From: Campylobacteraceae bacterium
GTDB lineage: Bacteria; Campylobacterota; Campylobacteria; Campylobacterales; Sulfurovaceae
DNA length: 64,000 nucleotides
Reading direction: 5' to 3'
Assembly: GCA_027080995.1 (NCBI GenBank)
Contig: JALWNT010000118.1
Coordinates: forward strand, 17,094-81,093
Shown here: positions 8,381-17,165 of the stretch, piece after piece
Layout of the letters: every line of letters starts with the position of its first letter
Position numbering within the stretch: the first letter of the stretch is position 1
The notes under the pieces: model-generated
Told to the model about the DNA's origin: nothing
The model's input: only the letters and a program-made list of their open reading frames with translations
The model's database searches: none
Translations under genes and position numbers: made by a program

Positions 8381-9709
8381 TCAACCGAAGACCCTTTCGA
8401 AAATTTTATCGACGTTTTTGGTGTAGTAGCTGTAGTCGAAAGCCTCTCGGATCTGCGCTTCGCTCAGCTTGCTGCGCAACTCTTCATCAGCCAGGAGGTA
8501 TTGCAGGAAGAGGCTCTCCCCTTTTTCGTTGACCGGAGGCTTGCCCTGCTGCAATGCCTCCCAGACTTTCATGGCGTTACGCTGGACGATCTTGTAAGCC
8601 TGTTCTCGGCTGACACCAGCCTTGGGCAGCTCCAGCAGGATTCGCTGACTAAAGACCAGGCCACCGGTGAGATTGAGGTTTTTAAGCATATTCTCGGGCA
8701 TTACCGTCAAATTGGCAATGACATTGTTGAAACGATACAGCATAAAGTCGGAAGTGACGAAACTGTCGGGAAGCCAAAAACGCTCGGTGGAACTGTGAGA
8801 GATATCCCGCTCGTGCCAGAGAGCGACATTCTCCATCGCAGGAACGACATAGGCCCGGATGATCCGTGCCAGGCCGGTGATGTTCTCCGTCAGGATCGGG
8901 TTGCGCTTGTGGGGCATGGCCGAAGATCCCTTCTGCCCCTTGGCGAAATACTCCTCGGCTTCGTAGACCTCGGTCCGCTGCCAGTGGCGCACCTGCACGG
9001 CAAACTTCTCGATAGAGCTGGCCAGCAGCGCCAACGCCGAAGCCAAGCGGGCGTAGCGGTCTCGCTGGATCACTTGATTGCTCACCGGAGCCGGCTTGAG
9101 CCCCAACTCTTCACAGGCGATCTCTTCGAGTTCCAGAGGGGCGTGGGCGAAGTTGCCCATCGCGCCGCTGATCTGTCCGACGGCGATCACCTCCATGGTC
9201 TGCTCCAGATTTTCCAGATGCCGCCGCAACTCGTCGTACCATACCGCCAAGACAAGACCGAAAGTGATGGGCTCGCCGTGAATCCCGTGGCTGCGTCCGA
9301 CCATCAGAGTATATTTGTGCTCCATCGCCCGCTTTTTGACCGACTCCATCACCATTTTGACATCTTCGATGATCAGCTCCAGGGAATCCCGCATCTGGAG
9401 TGCCACGGCGGTATCCACGGTGTCGGAGCTGGTCATTCCGTAGTGAAACCAACGGCTCTCCTCTCCCAGGCTCTCGGCAACGCTGGTGGTAAAAGCGATC
9501 AGGTCATGACGTGTCTCCGCCTCGATCTCGTCGATCCTCTCTACAGAGAACGTGGCGTTCTCGACGATCTTCTTCGCATCCTCATCCGGGATAAGCCCCA
9601 ACTTGTTCCAGGCTTTGACCACCGCCTTTTCCACTTCAAGCCAGGCGGCATAGCGCGCCTCCTGGGTCCACTTCTCTTTCATCTCTTTGCGTGCGTATCT
9701 TTCTACCAC
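8381..9709 (-). CDS. purB: Adenylosuccinate lyase
   Basis: 442 residues of the fumarase/aspartase superfamily. It carries the signature loop GSSAMPHKRNPILTENI, with catalytic Ser in the flexible loop, and HYGMTSSDTVDTA in the N-terminal half. It acts twice in purine metabolism, cleaving SAICAR and adenylosuccinate with release of fumarate. Length matches the bacterial PurB type of about 430-450 residues. It reads left, 214 bases upstream of nrdA, with a possible hairpin between them, so cotranscription is unclear. Confidence 0.93.
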   Translation of the reverse strand: MVERYARKEMKEKWTQEARYAAWLEVEKAVVKAWNKLGLIPDEDAKKIVENATFSVERIDEIEAETRHDLIAFTTSVAESLGEESRWFHYGMTSSDTVDTAVALQMRDSLELIIEDVKMVMESVKKRAMEHKYTLMVGRSHGIHGEPITFGLVLAVWYDELRRHLENLEQTMEVIAVGQISGAMGNFAHAPLELEEIACEELGLKPAPVSNQVIQRDRYARLASALALLASSIEKFAVQVRHWQRTEVYEAEEYFAKGQKGSSAMPHKRNPILTENITGLARIIRAYVVPAMENVALWHERDISHSSTERFWLPDSFVTSDFMLYRFNNVIANLTVMPENMLKNLNLTGGLVFSQRILLELPKAGVSREQAYKIVQRNAMKVWEALQQGKPPVNEKGESLFLQYLLADEELRSKLSEAQIREAFDYSYYTKNVDKIFERVFG

Positions 9710-9750
9710 TTACTTCCCTTTCACGGTGTATCTTCCCAGGCAACTTCCAG

Positions 9751-9787
9751 CCCAATAGACCAATAACCAATACACCAATAACAAAAT
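9751..9787. repeat. CCAATAN heptamer-like repeat
   Basis: Five CCAATA-type units spaced 7 or 8 bases apart lie between purB and the pseudouridine synthase gene. One of several such arrays in the window. Confidence 0.6.
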
Positions 9788-9832
9788 AAAATTGGCTACT
9801 ATTCTACTCAAAAGCCCGTGAAGGAGTCCTGA

Positions 9833-10807
9833 TTGCCTTTCGTTCTCAAGCGTTTTGAACTAAAAGAAGAGACTCTCGCATTCGTCTGGCTGATGCGCAC
9901 CTTCGGAATCACCCAGGGGGAAGCTCAGCGGATCATCGACCGGGGTCGCCTGCTCTGTCGCGGAGAGACCCTGCCGGACAAATCGGCCCGGATCTCCGGC
10001 GAGGTCGAGGTGGTTTATTTCGAAGCGCAAAGCCGGGGCAATCTGCCGATCCTGACCACTCCGGACTTCTATCTTTTCGACAAACCCAGCGGCGTGCTGG
10101 TCCACCCCAAAAAGATGACGACCCCCTACTCCATGCTCGATGAAGTCCGCCATTTCGGCGGACAACACGCCAATGCCGTCCATCGGATCGACAAAGAGAC
10201 CTCAGGCCTGCTCCTGGCCAGCCGCCACAAAGAGGCGGAGCGTTTTCTCAAAGGGGCTTTTGAGCGCAAAGCGATCCAAAAGAGCTATCGTGCCTGGGTC
10301 CAGGGCAGAGTCGAGAAACCTTTCAGCGTCGACGCTCCGATCCTCCTCAACAATGACTATGGACCGACTAAACACAAGGTCTTCATACACCGTTCAGGCA
10401 AAAGGGCTTACACCACTTTTCATCCTATCCAATACGATAAAACCCTCGACGCCACCCTGCTCGAGTGCATCCCCCATACCGGTCGTACCCATCAAATTCG
10501 CATTCATTTGTTTCACGTGAAACATCCCATCTTGGGCGATCCCATCTACGGAACAAGCTACGAAGTAGCCGAAGCCTATTTGGAAGAGCGTTTAAGCCCT
10601 GAAGAACGACAACGACACACTGGAGCAGATCGCCTAATGCTGCACGCTTATTCTGTGGAATTCGATTACAAACAACACTGGAGGCTCTTTAGCCGCAACG
10701 ACTTTTCTCAGGAAAAAACAGCGATTACCCCACCCGGTAAGAGAGAATTCAATTTGACGAACGGGTGGAAAATAGAAAGCGAAAAGCCTGAAGAGGTTTT
10801 GTCTTGA
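9833..10807 (+). CDS. RluA-family 23S rRNA/tRNA pseudouridine synthase
   Basis: 324 residues starting at TTG 9833, placed 6 bases after AAGGAG; no ATG fits. Residues 12-70 form an S4-like RNA-binding domain (FGITQGEAQRIIDRGRLLC). The catalytic domain has HRIDKETSGLL, with the nucleophilic Asp, and PHTGRTHQIRIHL, both RluA-family motifs. It isomerises uridine to pseudouridine in structured RNA; which site cannot be told. The coding sequence contains a perfect parS palindrome at 10509-10524, encoding part of LFHVKHP. Its 3' end is followed 8 bases later by a mobile-looking repeat. Confidence 0.85.
   Translation: MPFVLKRFELKEETLAFVWLMRTFGITQGEAQRIIDRGRLLCRGETLPDKSARISGEVEVVYFEAQSRGNLPILTTPDFYLFDKPSGVLVHPKKMTTPYSMLDEVRHFGGQHANAVHRIDKETSGLLLASRHKEAERFLKGAFERKAIQKSYRAWVQGRVEKPFSVDAPILLNNDYGPTKHKVFIHRSGKRAYTTFHPIQYDKTLDATLLECIPHTGRTHQIRIHLFHVKHPILGDPIYGTSYEVAEAYLEERLSPEERQRHTGADRLMLHAYSVEFDYKQHWRLFSRNDFSQEKTAITPPGKREFNLTNGWKIESEKPEEVLS
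10509..10524. promoter_or_regulatory. parS: parS chromosome-partition site (ParB binding)
   Basis: TGTTTCACGTGAAACA, a perfect 16-bp palindrome identical to the widely conserved ParB/Spo0J-binding consensus. It lies inside the pseudouridine synthase gene. A second perfect copy lies at 13033-13048. Origin-proximal clustering inside coding sequence is typical of parS. Confidence 0.88.
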
Positions 10808-10816
10808 AATGCTTTA

Positions 10817-11084
10817 TTACCGCACCAACTATATACCTCAAACATTGAGAGAATGAGACGAGGGAAGATGTGCGTAAAGAAATCTGAAGGACTACCCGTA
10901 GGTAATTCAATGATTTATTTGCGTGCAGATTGCCTCGTATCGTTCTCCCCGAAGGGTGAGGCACTTTCGCCCATAGGCTGCGTTGGATTTTCTTGAATTC
11001 GCTTAGGCGAGTCCTGCAAAAATCCGCCTTGCCTATGAACGAAATTGCCTCATCAATGTTTGAGGTATATAATTGGTGCGGTAA
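10817..11084. mobile_element. MITE-like palindromic element, copy 1 (268 bp)
   Basis: The element begins TTACCGCACCAAC and ends with the complementary GTGCGGTAA. Terminal inverted repeats run about 32 bp with one mismatch. Both ends abut TA (10815-10816 and 11085-11086), the target-duplication signature of IS630/Tc1-mariner type transposition. The right-hand part (about 10962-11053) is a second long imperfect hairpin tipped with TTAG. No transposase is encoded; the short open frames inside are palindrome artefacts. An inverted, nearly identical copy lies at 49482-49746. Confidence 0.8.
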
Positions 11085-11101
11085 TATCTATGAGGCGATT
11101 G

Positions 11102-11313
11102 AGCCCTCTGGATAATGTACAAGAGAGGTTTCATTCGATGGCGACAAAGGAGCACTCAACTCGAGAAAGGTGTGGGCGTCTTCGATGCATTCGGCATAGA
11201 CGAAGCGCCGTTCAAAGCGGGCAACATCAAGCAGTTGATGTTGCCTTGTTCGCTTCTCCTGTTTGCGACTGCCTTTAGCTTCGAATGAAACCGGAGGTTT
11301 TTCAGAACACTCG
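11102..11313 (+). ncRNA. Candidate structured RNA / hairpin element, family B copy 1
   Basis: First of three dispersed copies. GGTTTCATTCGA (11127-11138) pairs with TCGAATGAAACC (11281-11292). Just inside lie the conserved blocks TGGCGACAAAGGAGC and GCGACTGCC. The apical part is expanded here to about 110 bases, including an arm closed by GGAG/CTCC. A conserved tail CCGGAGGTTTTTC follows. Paired arms differ between copies by compensatory changes. I do not recognise the family. Strand is assigned from the poly-T tail and is tentative. Confidence 0.55.
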
Positions 11314-11342
11314 ATTGTTATTTGTTGTCATTGGAGAGAAAG

Positions 11343-11516
11343 TTAAACCCAAATTTTGCAGTAGAAAGTGCGTCAGATGTGTCGATGCTCGGTGAGCAGG
11401 GGTGTTCGGCCGAAACGTAGGCGCACCTGGAAGGTGCGTCGAGGCTTTGGACGAATCGCCCATGCCGCCGATGATCGATACAGATGGCGTGCTGGCTAAT
11501 GCAATTTTTGGGTTAA
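11343..11516. repeat. Palindromic repeat, family A copy 1 (174 bp)
   Basis: The unit starts TTAAACCCAAATTTTGCA and ends TGCAATTTTTGGGTTAA, giving inverted ends. A perfect central hairpin GCGCACC-TGGA-AGGTGCG sits at about 11422-11441. The intervening arms also pair imperfectly. A second copy of the same length lies at 35770-35943 and a remnant near 32.8 kb. No coding capacity is evident. Confidence 0.75.
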
Positions 11517-11525
11517 AATTTCTTC

Positions 11526-11560
11526 CCAATGACTAATGACCAATGACTAGTGACTCTTGT
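11526..11560. repeat. Heptanucleotide array CCAATGA-type
   Basis: Five consecutive 7-base units (CCAATGA, CTAATGA, CCAATGA, CTAGTGA, CTCTTGT) between repeat A and the small membrane protein gene. Confidence 0.65.
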
Positions 11561-11655
11561 TATTTATCGCTTCGTATTACGATAATAAACCCGATCACCC
11601 CTACAAGCACTACCCCGGCGATAATAATATAAAGCGCCAAATCTACCGGTGTCAT
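11560..11655 (-). CDS. 31-residue single-pass membrane peptide, coupled to rlmN
   Basis: ATG at 11655 overlaps the rlmN stop as ATGA, so translation is probably coupled. The product starts [14 protein letters not shown] and continues through one hydrophobic segment (residues 5-26) to a short basic end, IRSDK. The stop falls at the edge of the heptamer array. No family is recognised; small membrane proteins of this type are often missed. The overlap and clean hydrophobic profile are the main support. Confidence 0.55.
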   Translation of the reverse strand: MTPVDLALYIIIAGVVLVGVIGFIIVIRSDK

Positions 11656-12728
11656 TTTCCGACTCCTTCATTGAGTTTCTGTTCTCTGAGTTGGCCGCAG
11701 GCAGCGGAGATATCCAATCCCTTGGATTCACGGATCGTACAGAGCACCCCTTTGTTCAAAAGATACTCCTGGAATCGGCGCACATCTGCGGGATCGGGTC
11801 GTTGAAAATCCGTCTCTGGATAAGGATTGAAATAGATTAGATTGACCTTAGCTTTGATCCCGTTGAGCAACTTGACAAGTTTCTTCGCCGACTCCAGATC
11901 ATCGTTGACATCTTTGATGACAAGATACTCGAAGAGGACTTTCTTTCTCTGGTTGACAGGAAAGTTCTTGACCGCCTCGATAATCGAAGCAATGTTGTAG
12001 GCCTTGTTGATCGGCATCAGACGTTGGCGCAAAGCATCGTCTACAGCATGGAGGCTGATAGCAAGATTGATCCCTAGATCCATTTTTCCAAGCCGCTCGA
12101 TCTTACTGCTAAGCCCCGAAGTCGAAATCGTCTGGCGGTTTGGTGAGATGCTCATCCCATCCATATCGGAAAATATCCTGACAGCCTTGGCCACATTGTC
12201 CAGGTTGTCGAGAGGTTCTCCCATCCCCATGTAAACGAGATTGACCCGATGGTTGGAGGGAATCCCCTGATCCTTGTAAATCTCTAGCACTTGACTGACA
12301 ATCTCTCCGGCACTCAGATCCCGGACAAAACCGCCTTTGGCTGTCAAACAGAATGCACAGCCGACTTTACAACCTACCTGTGAAGAGATGCAGACGGTAT
12401 AACGCCGATGGTGCTTGAGGGTCCCATCCTCGTGATATTGAGCTTCTTTCATCAGCAAGAGTACCGCTTCGACCGTATGGCCGTCGTGCAGACGAAAAAG
12501 ATATTTGATACTTCCATCCCGACTCTCCTGTTTGGAGACCCGCTCCAGTGGATGGAGTTCAAACTCTTGGGCGAGTCTCTTTCTCAAATCTTTGGGGAGA
12601 TTGGCCATCTCGTCGAAAGAGTCGGCATGCTTATGATAGATCCAACTGTAAAGCTGTTTGGCCCGGAAAGAGGGTTTAATCTCTTCGGACAACTCCTCTT
12701 TGGTATAGTCGTGAATGATTTTTTTCAT
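11652..12728 (-). CDS. rlmN: Dual-specificity RNA methyltransferase RlmN
   Basis: 358 residues, a radical-SAM enzyme that methylates C2 of A2503 in 23S rRNA and A37 in some tRNAs. The [4Fe-4S] motif is visible in CKVGCAFC (CxxxCxxC), followed by MGMGEPLDN, the SAM-binding GEP motif, and a C-terminal [18 protein letters not shown] with the methyl-carrying cysteine. Length is typical. It reads left, 50 bases downstream of the nucleoside phosphorylase gene, and is translationally coupled to a small membrane ORF. Confidence 0.93.
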   Translation of the reverse strand: MKKIIHDYTKEELSEEIKPSFRAKQLYSWIYHKHADSFDEMANLPKDLRKRLAQEFELHPLERVSKQESRDGSIKYLFRLHDGHTVEAVLLLMKEAQYHEDGTLKHHRRYTVCISSQVGCKVGCAFCLTAKGGFVRDLSAGEIVSQVLEIYKDQGIPSNHRVNLVYMGMGEPLDNLDNVAKAVRIFSDMDGMSISPNRQTISTSGLSSKIERLGKMDLGINLAISLHAVDDALRQRLMPINKAYNIASIIEAVKNFPVNQRKKVLFEYLVIKDVNDDLESAKKLVKLLNGIKAKVNLIYFNPYPETDFQRPDPADVRRFQEYLLNKGVLCTIRESKGLDISAACGQLREQKLNEGVGK

Positions 12729-12777
12729 TTTAAATCTTTTTTATGGAGAATGATCGAATATTCCACAGCGAAAAAAT

Positions 12778-13311
12778 TCACTTCAATGTTCCTTTATCTC
12801 TCAGATACTCTTCAAGCCGCTTCATTGCTTCTGCTTGATTTTTCAGAAAATCTTCGTGAGCACTTTCGTTGCAATAGTTTGTCACACAAAAGACTCCTCC
12901 GGCGGGGATTCCGAAACTCTTCGCGACGGCGAGGACAGAAAAAAATTCCATATTTTCCAACTCCAATCTCTTCTCGAGAAAGCGCTTGGCCATCTCTTCG
13001 CTTGTCGTAATATAATTGGAAGAATTGACGATTGTTTCACGTGAAACATCCTCCGCAGCCGAAACGACATTGTTGATCGGAGTATAGGCGGTACCTGTCA
13101 AAAAAGCCTGCTCGACGTTGGCGGCGGTTTTCGACTCCACAATCTCAAAGATATCACGGTTTCCATAGCTTCCCGCCGTTCCGACGAAAAGCAGGAATTC
13201 GGGAGCCTCCATCGCCGCCAACCGTGTCAGATTGATCGCGGCTTCCACCAATCCTACTCCAATAGGAAGTGCGAAATCGAAACTTTCGCTATTACCGGCA
13301 CAAAGAAACAT
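12778..13311 (-). CDS. PNP/UDP-family nucleoside phosphorylase (MTA/SAH nucleosidase superfamily)
   Basis: 177 residues, short for the family, with LCAGNSESFDFALPIGVGLVEAA near the N-terminus and the purine-binding stretch LENMEFFSVLAVAKSFGIP, whose MEF residues match the ribose/base-contacting motif of PNP_UDP_1 enzymes. Catalysis is probably phosphorolysis or hydrolysis of a purine nucleoside. It starts one base after the hisF stop and is in the same operon. Substrate cannot be inferred. The coding region holds a perfect parS site (13033-13048), read as DVSRETI. Confidence 0.75.
   Translation of the reverse strand: MFLCAGNSESFDFALPIGVGLVEAAINLTRLAAMEAPEFLLFVGTAGSYGNRDIFEIVESKTAANVEQAFLTGTAYTPINNVVSAAEDVSRETIVNSSNYITTSEEMAKRFLEKRLELENMEFFSVLAVAKSFGIPAGGVFCVTNYCNESAHEDFLKNQAEAMKRLEEYLRDKGTLK
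13033..13048. promoter_or_regulatory. parS: parS chromosome-partition site, second copy
   Basis: TGTTTCACGTGAAACA, identical to the site at 10509-10524, inside the nucleoside phosphorylase gene. The two sites are 2.5 kb apart and about 32-36 kb from dnaA. Confidence 0.88.
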
Positions 13312-13312
13312 C

Positions 13313-14080
13313 TCAGAGCCTCACCGGAATATTTCGAGACTTCAGATAATGTTTCAGATCCATGATATCGATCTCTTTGAAATGAAAAATGCTCGCGGCC
13401 AGTGCGGCATCGGCCTGACCGACCGTGAAAGCCTCTTCGATATGCTTCATCGTCCCTGCGCCGCCGCTGGCTATGATGGGAATCGGAGCGACTTCGCCGA
13501 TACGGCGGTTGAGTTCATTGTCGAAGCCTGCCTTGGTACCGTCGGCATCCATTGAGGTGACCAGCAGTTCCCCCGCTCCTCTTTCGTAGGCTTCCCGGGC
13601 CCACTCGACGGCATCGATCCCGGTATCCTTTCGGCCACCGTGGGTGAAGATATTCCATTTGCCCTCCCCCACCCGTTTGGCGTCGATAGCGACGACGATA
13701 CACTGCGAACCAAATCGTTTGGCGCCTTCTTCGATAAACGCAGGTCTGCGGATCGCCGCGGAATTGATACTGACTTTGTCGCATCCGGCATCCAAAAGCC
13801 GATAGATATCCTCCAGCTTTCGGATCCCCCCTCCGACAGTCAGAGGGATGAAGACTTCCCTTGCCACCTGACGTACCACCTCGACGATCGTCCCCCGATC
13901 TTCATGCGTCGCCGTGATATCCAAGAAGGTAATCTCATCGGCCCCCTCTTCGTTATACCGTCGGGCTACCTCCACCGGATCACCGGCATCTCGAAGGTCT
14001 ACGAAATTGACCCCCTTGACGACCCGGCCGGCGTTGACATCGAGGCATGGTATAATCCGTTTCGCAAAAGTTTCCATCAT
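13313..14080 (-). CDS. hisF: Imidazole glycerol phosphate synthase cyclase subunit
   Basis: 255 residues forming a TIM barrel. The N-terminal [21 protein letters not shown] contains the catalytic Asp of HisF, and phosphate-binding loops appear as [12 protein letters not shown] and ASGGAG. With HisH it makes imidazole glycerol phosphate and AICAR in histidine synthesis. hisH is not adjacent. The first two codons are both ATG, so the start may be 14080 or 14077. The downstream nucleoside phosphorylase gene follows without a gap. Confidence 0.93.
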   Translation of the reverse strand: MMETFAKRIIPCLDVNAGRVVKGVNFVDLRDAGDPVEVARRYNEEGADEITFLDITATHEDRGTIVEVVRQVAREVFIPLTVGGGIRKLEDIYRLLDAGCDKVSINSAAIRRPAFIEEGAKRFGSQCIVVAIDAKRVGEGKWNIFTHGGRKDTGIDAVEWAREAYERGAGELLVTSMDADGTKAGFDNELNRRIGEVAPIPIIASGGAGTMKHIEEAFTVGQADAALAASIFHFKEIDIMDLKHYLKSRNIPVRL

Positions 14081-14212
14081 CTCTCTTGATTTTGAAGTTT
14101 TTCAATCGTTTCGGATTATAACCAATTGAATGTTTCCGGAAGAAAAAGCTTCAGAAAAATCATAGATGATTCTTTACAAAGAAACAAAGAACTATTGCAA
14201 TTTTTAAACAAT

Positions 14213-15073
14213 ATGAGTATAATGAATAATTATAGACCAAACGCTTCCGATATCGCTGATAAGAAATTCGGTCAGAATTTTTTGGAAGATCGGAGTATTG
14301 TAGAAAAAATCATCGAAGCGATGCCCGAAGACGATCTGCCGATCGTAGAGATCGGGCCTGGCTTAGGTGATTTGACCCAAGAGCTCGTCCGCGTACGCTC
14401 GGTAACGGCGTTCGAGGTAGACAAGCGGCTGTGCGGCTATCTGGAAAAGCGATTTTCCGGAGCGATCGCCGACGGCAGACTCCGACTGGAGTGCGGAGAC
14501 GTTCTGAAACGATGGGAGGGAGGAAGCCTGCTCGAGCAGCCCTATCGGCTGGTCGCCAATCTTCCCTACTACATCGCTACGACGATTCTCCTGAAAGCTC
14601 TAAGGGACCCCCATTGTCGATCCACACTCACAATGGTCCAAAAAGAGGTCGCCGAAAAATTCGCCGCCTGTGAAGGTGATCGGAATTTTTCAGCCCTCTC
14701 GGTCCTGGCGGGCAGTGTCGGGGAAGCGACCGTTCGTTTCCTTGTCCCTCCCGAAGCCTTCAATCCGCCTCCGAAAGTCGATTCCGCCGTTTTGGAGATC
14801 CGCAAAGAGCACAGTCTGAATGACGAGGCTTTCGAAGCGTTTCTGCGTGTCGCCTTCAAGCAACCGCGGAAAACCCTGATGAAAAACCTCTCCTCTGTCT
14901 ACCCGAAAGCCGTTTTGACCTCTTTGTTCGAGGAGGTCGGACTGCAGCAGACACTTAGGCCCCACCAGGTCGGGACGTCGCTCTATCGTCGAATCTATCA
15001 AGCATTGACAAAGGAATCCGACCATGGAAAAAAATCAGAATCAGAATGCGGAGCGACAAAACCGAAGCGATAA
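14213..15073 (+). CDS. rsmA: 16S rRNA (A1518/A1519-N6) dimethyltransferase
   Basis: About 286 residues from ATG 14213; ATG 14222 is an equal choice and a frame to 14126 is open. FGQNFLED and IVEIGPGLGDLTQEL form the SAM-binding fold, ANLPYYIATTIL is the NLPY catalytic motif, and the C-terminal FKQPRKTLMKNL is typical of KsgA. It dimethylates two adenines in the helix 45 loop during 30S maturation. No good ribosome site precedes either ATG, and TTGCAA-17-TATAAT (14195-14223) overlaps the start, so the start is uncertain. The 3' end overlaps the RNase J gene by 50 bases. Confidence 0.9.
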   Translation: MSIMNNYRPNASDIADKKFGQNFLEDRSIVEKIIEAMPEDDLPIVEIGPGLGDLTQELVRVRSVTAFEVDKRLCGYLEKRFSGAIADGRLRLECGDVLKRWEGGSLLEQPYRLVANLPYYIATTILLKALRDPHCRSTLTMVQKEVAEKFAACEGDRNFSALSVLAGSVGEATVRFLVPPEAFNPPPKVDSAVLEIRKEHSLNDEAFEAFLRVAFKQPRKTLMKNLSSVYPKAVLTSLFEEVGLQQTLRPHQVGTSLYRRIYQALTKESDHGKKSESECGATKPKR

Positions 15074-17093
15074 CGAATCAAACAACAATCGAAACGGCCG
15101 AAGACGATCAAACCCCTTCCGCAACGGCAATAAACAGAAAACGGAAAACACCCAAACACGAAACAGCGGTGAAAAACAGCAGGAGAATTCGAAGAACTCT
15201 TCCGGAAACTCCCGAAACGACAACCGGAGAAACAGCGGGAACAACAACCGCAATCGCAACCAGAACAACCGCAATCAAAACCGCAGCGGTAGCGGCGGCG
15301 GAGGGCGCAGTCGCGGCGGACGCCGTCCCAAGATCGACACCACCGTTCCTGCGGATATGAAAGCGGCGATCCTCGAGAACGAGCGGGTCCAGCAGGAGAG
15401 GATGAACCCGTGGAAACAAATAGACCTCGGTGCCAAAGGCAAACTCCGTTTCACCCCCCTCGGAGGCCTGGGTGAGATCGGCGGCAATATCGCCGTTTTG
15501 GAGAGCGAAAAAGACGCCATCATCATCGACGTGGGGATGAGTTTCCCCGACGAGACGATGCATGGCGTGGACATCCTGGTCCCCGATTTCAGCTATCTGC
15601 ACGCCATCAAGGACAAAATCCGCGCCATCGTCATCACCCACGCTCACGAAGACCACATCGGGGCTGTCCCCTATCTCTTCAAAGAGCTCAAATTCCCGAT
15701 CTACGGCACCCCGCTGGCCCTGGCGATGATCGGCAACAAATTCGATGAGCATGGCCTGCAGGCGGACAAAAAGTATTTCAACTACATCATCAAGCGCAAG
15801 ATCTATGAGCTGGGTGAGTTCAAAGTGGAATTTATGCATATGACTCACTCCATCATCGACGCCTGCTCTCTGGCGATCCAGACTCCCATCGGGACCCTGA
15901 TCCATACGGCGGACTTCAAGATCGACCATACCCCCATCGACGGCTATACCGCCGATCTGCACCGCTTCGCCCATTACGGAGCTCAGGGGGTTCTTTGCCT
16001 CTTCTCCGACTCCACCAACAGCCACAACCCCGGCTTTACCAAAAGCGAGTCGGTCGTCGGCAAAACCTTCGACAACCTCTTCGAGATGGCCAAAGGAAGG
16101 GTGATTATGTCCACCTTCTCTTCCAACGCCCACCGGATCTTCCAGGCGATCGAACGCGGTGTCAGACATGGGCGCAAAGTCTGCGTCATCGGCCGCTCGA
16201 TGGAGCGCAACATCGAGACGGTCCGTCGCCTCGGCTACATCGAGGTCGACGACAGACACTTCATCGACGCACATGAAGTCAACAAATACAAAGACAGCGA
16301 AGTCCTCGTCGTCACCACCGGCAGCCAGGGGGAGACCATGGCCGCCCTCTCCCGGATGGCCACCGACGAGCACCGCCACATCAAGCTCAAACCCACCGAC
16401 ACCGTCATCATCTCCGCCAGCGCCATCCCCGGTAACGAAGCGAGCGTCTCCAAACTCCTCAACCTCCTCCTCAAAGCCGGCGTCACCGTCCGCTACAAGG
16501 AGTGCAGTGATATCCACGTCTCCGGCCACGCGTCTCAGGAGGAGCAGAAGCTGATTCTGCGCCTGGTGCAGCCCAAATTCTTCCTGCCGGTCCACGGCGA
16601 ATACAACCACATCGCCGCACATGCCCGTACCGCCGTCAGCTGCGGCGTGGACGAGCGCAATATCCTGCTGATGAGTGACGGCGATCAGATCGAGATCACC
16701 CCCAAATACATCAAGAAGGTCAAAACGGTCAAAACCGGCAAGCGCTACATCGACAACCAAAACAACAAAGAGATCTACGCCGACGTGGTGGACGATCGGC
16801 AAAAGCTCTCCACCGAGGGAATCGTCAATATCGTCGCTCAGATCTCATCCCAGACGGGGAAAATCGTCGACAAGCCGGTCGTCACCTCCCACGGCCTGGT
16901 CCCCGACCGGGAAGACAAGCAGTTCGCCAAAGAGATCGAACAGTTGCTCGAAAGCCATCTGCTCCACTCCAAGATCGACCCCTCAACCAGTCCCAAGGTG
17001 ATCGAAGACGATATCCGCGGAGCCGTGCGTAAACATATTCTCAAACGTTACAAAAAATATCCCATCATCATCCCCACGGTCTTTCTCGTCTGA
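15024..17093 (+). CDS. rnj: Ribonuclease J with a long N/Q/R-rich N-terminal extension
   Basis: 689 residues. The first 110 or so are low-complexity and basic (Asn, Gln, Arg, Ser, Gly), followed by a metallo-beta-lactamase/beta-CASP core: HAHEDHIGAVP metal ligands at about residue 205, the beta-CASP segment, SGHASQEEQ, and HGEYNH. RNase J is a 5'-3' exo- and endonuclease central to mRNA decay in Campylobacterota, which lack RNase E. In Helicobacter the homologous extension mediates contacts with an RNA helicase. Its first 50 bases lie inside rsmA in another frame. Confidence 0.92.
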   Translation: MEKNQNQNAERQNRSDNESNNNRNGRRRSNPFRNGNKQKTENTQTRNSGEKQQENSKNSSGNSRNDNRRNSGNNNRNRNQNNRNQNRSGSGGGGRSRGGRRPKIDTTVPADMKAAILENERVQQERMNPWKQIDLGAKGKLRFTPLGGLGEIGGNIAVLESEKDAIIIDVGMSFPDETMHGVDILVPDFSYLHAIKDKIRAIVITHAHEDHIGAVPYLFKELKFPIYGTPLALAMIGNKFDEHGLQADKKYFNYIIKRKIYELGEFKVEFMHMTHSIIDACSLAIQTPIGTLIHTADFKIDHTPIDGYTADLHRFAHYGAQGVLCLFSDSTNSHNPGFTKSESVVGKTFDNLFEMAKGRVIMSTFSSNAHRIFQAIERGVRHGRKVCVIGRSMERNIETVRRLGYIEVDDRHFIDAHEVNKYKDSEVLVVTTGSQGETMAALSRMATDEHRHIKLKPTDTVIISASAIPGNEASVSKLLNLLLKAGVTVRYKECSDIHVSGHASQEEQKLILRLVQPKFFLPVHGEYNHIAAHARTAVSCGVDERNILLMSDGDQIEITPKYIKKVKTVKTGKRYIDNQNNKEIYADVVDDRQKLSTEGIVNIVAQISSQTGKIVDKPVVTSHGLVPDREDKQFAKEIEQLLESHLLHSKIDPSTSPKVIEDDIRGAVRKHILKRYKKYPIIIPTVFLV

Positions 17094-17151
17094 TCCCTCT
17101 GCACTCTTGGACCTGAACGGGGAAGAGAGGGCTTCTTCGTCGGAAACCCGG

Positions 17152-17157
17152 TATAAT
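17152..17157 (+). promoter_or_regulatory. Putative -10 element for kdsD
   Basis: TATAAT nine bases before the kdsD ATG, with no clear -35. At this distance the transcript leader would be extremely short. Assigned on the hexamer alone. Confidence 0.3.
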
Positions 17158-17165
17158 CCACTACA

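Noticed and set aside
10749..10964. 71-residue frame inside MITE copy 1 (and its match in 49236-49997)
   Set aside because: The shared peptide arises because the two element copies are inverted duplicates. It runs into flanking unique sequence, has no ribosome site, and the element's constraint is palindromic rather than coding.
10815..11086. Fragment of an autonomous insertion sequence
   Set aside because: No transposase domain or remnant is visible in either copy; a non-autonomous element fits better.
15108..16802. 564-residue frame on the minus strand
   Set aside because: Opposite RNase J; composition is a mirror of that gene and no start signal or motif supports it.
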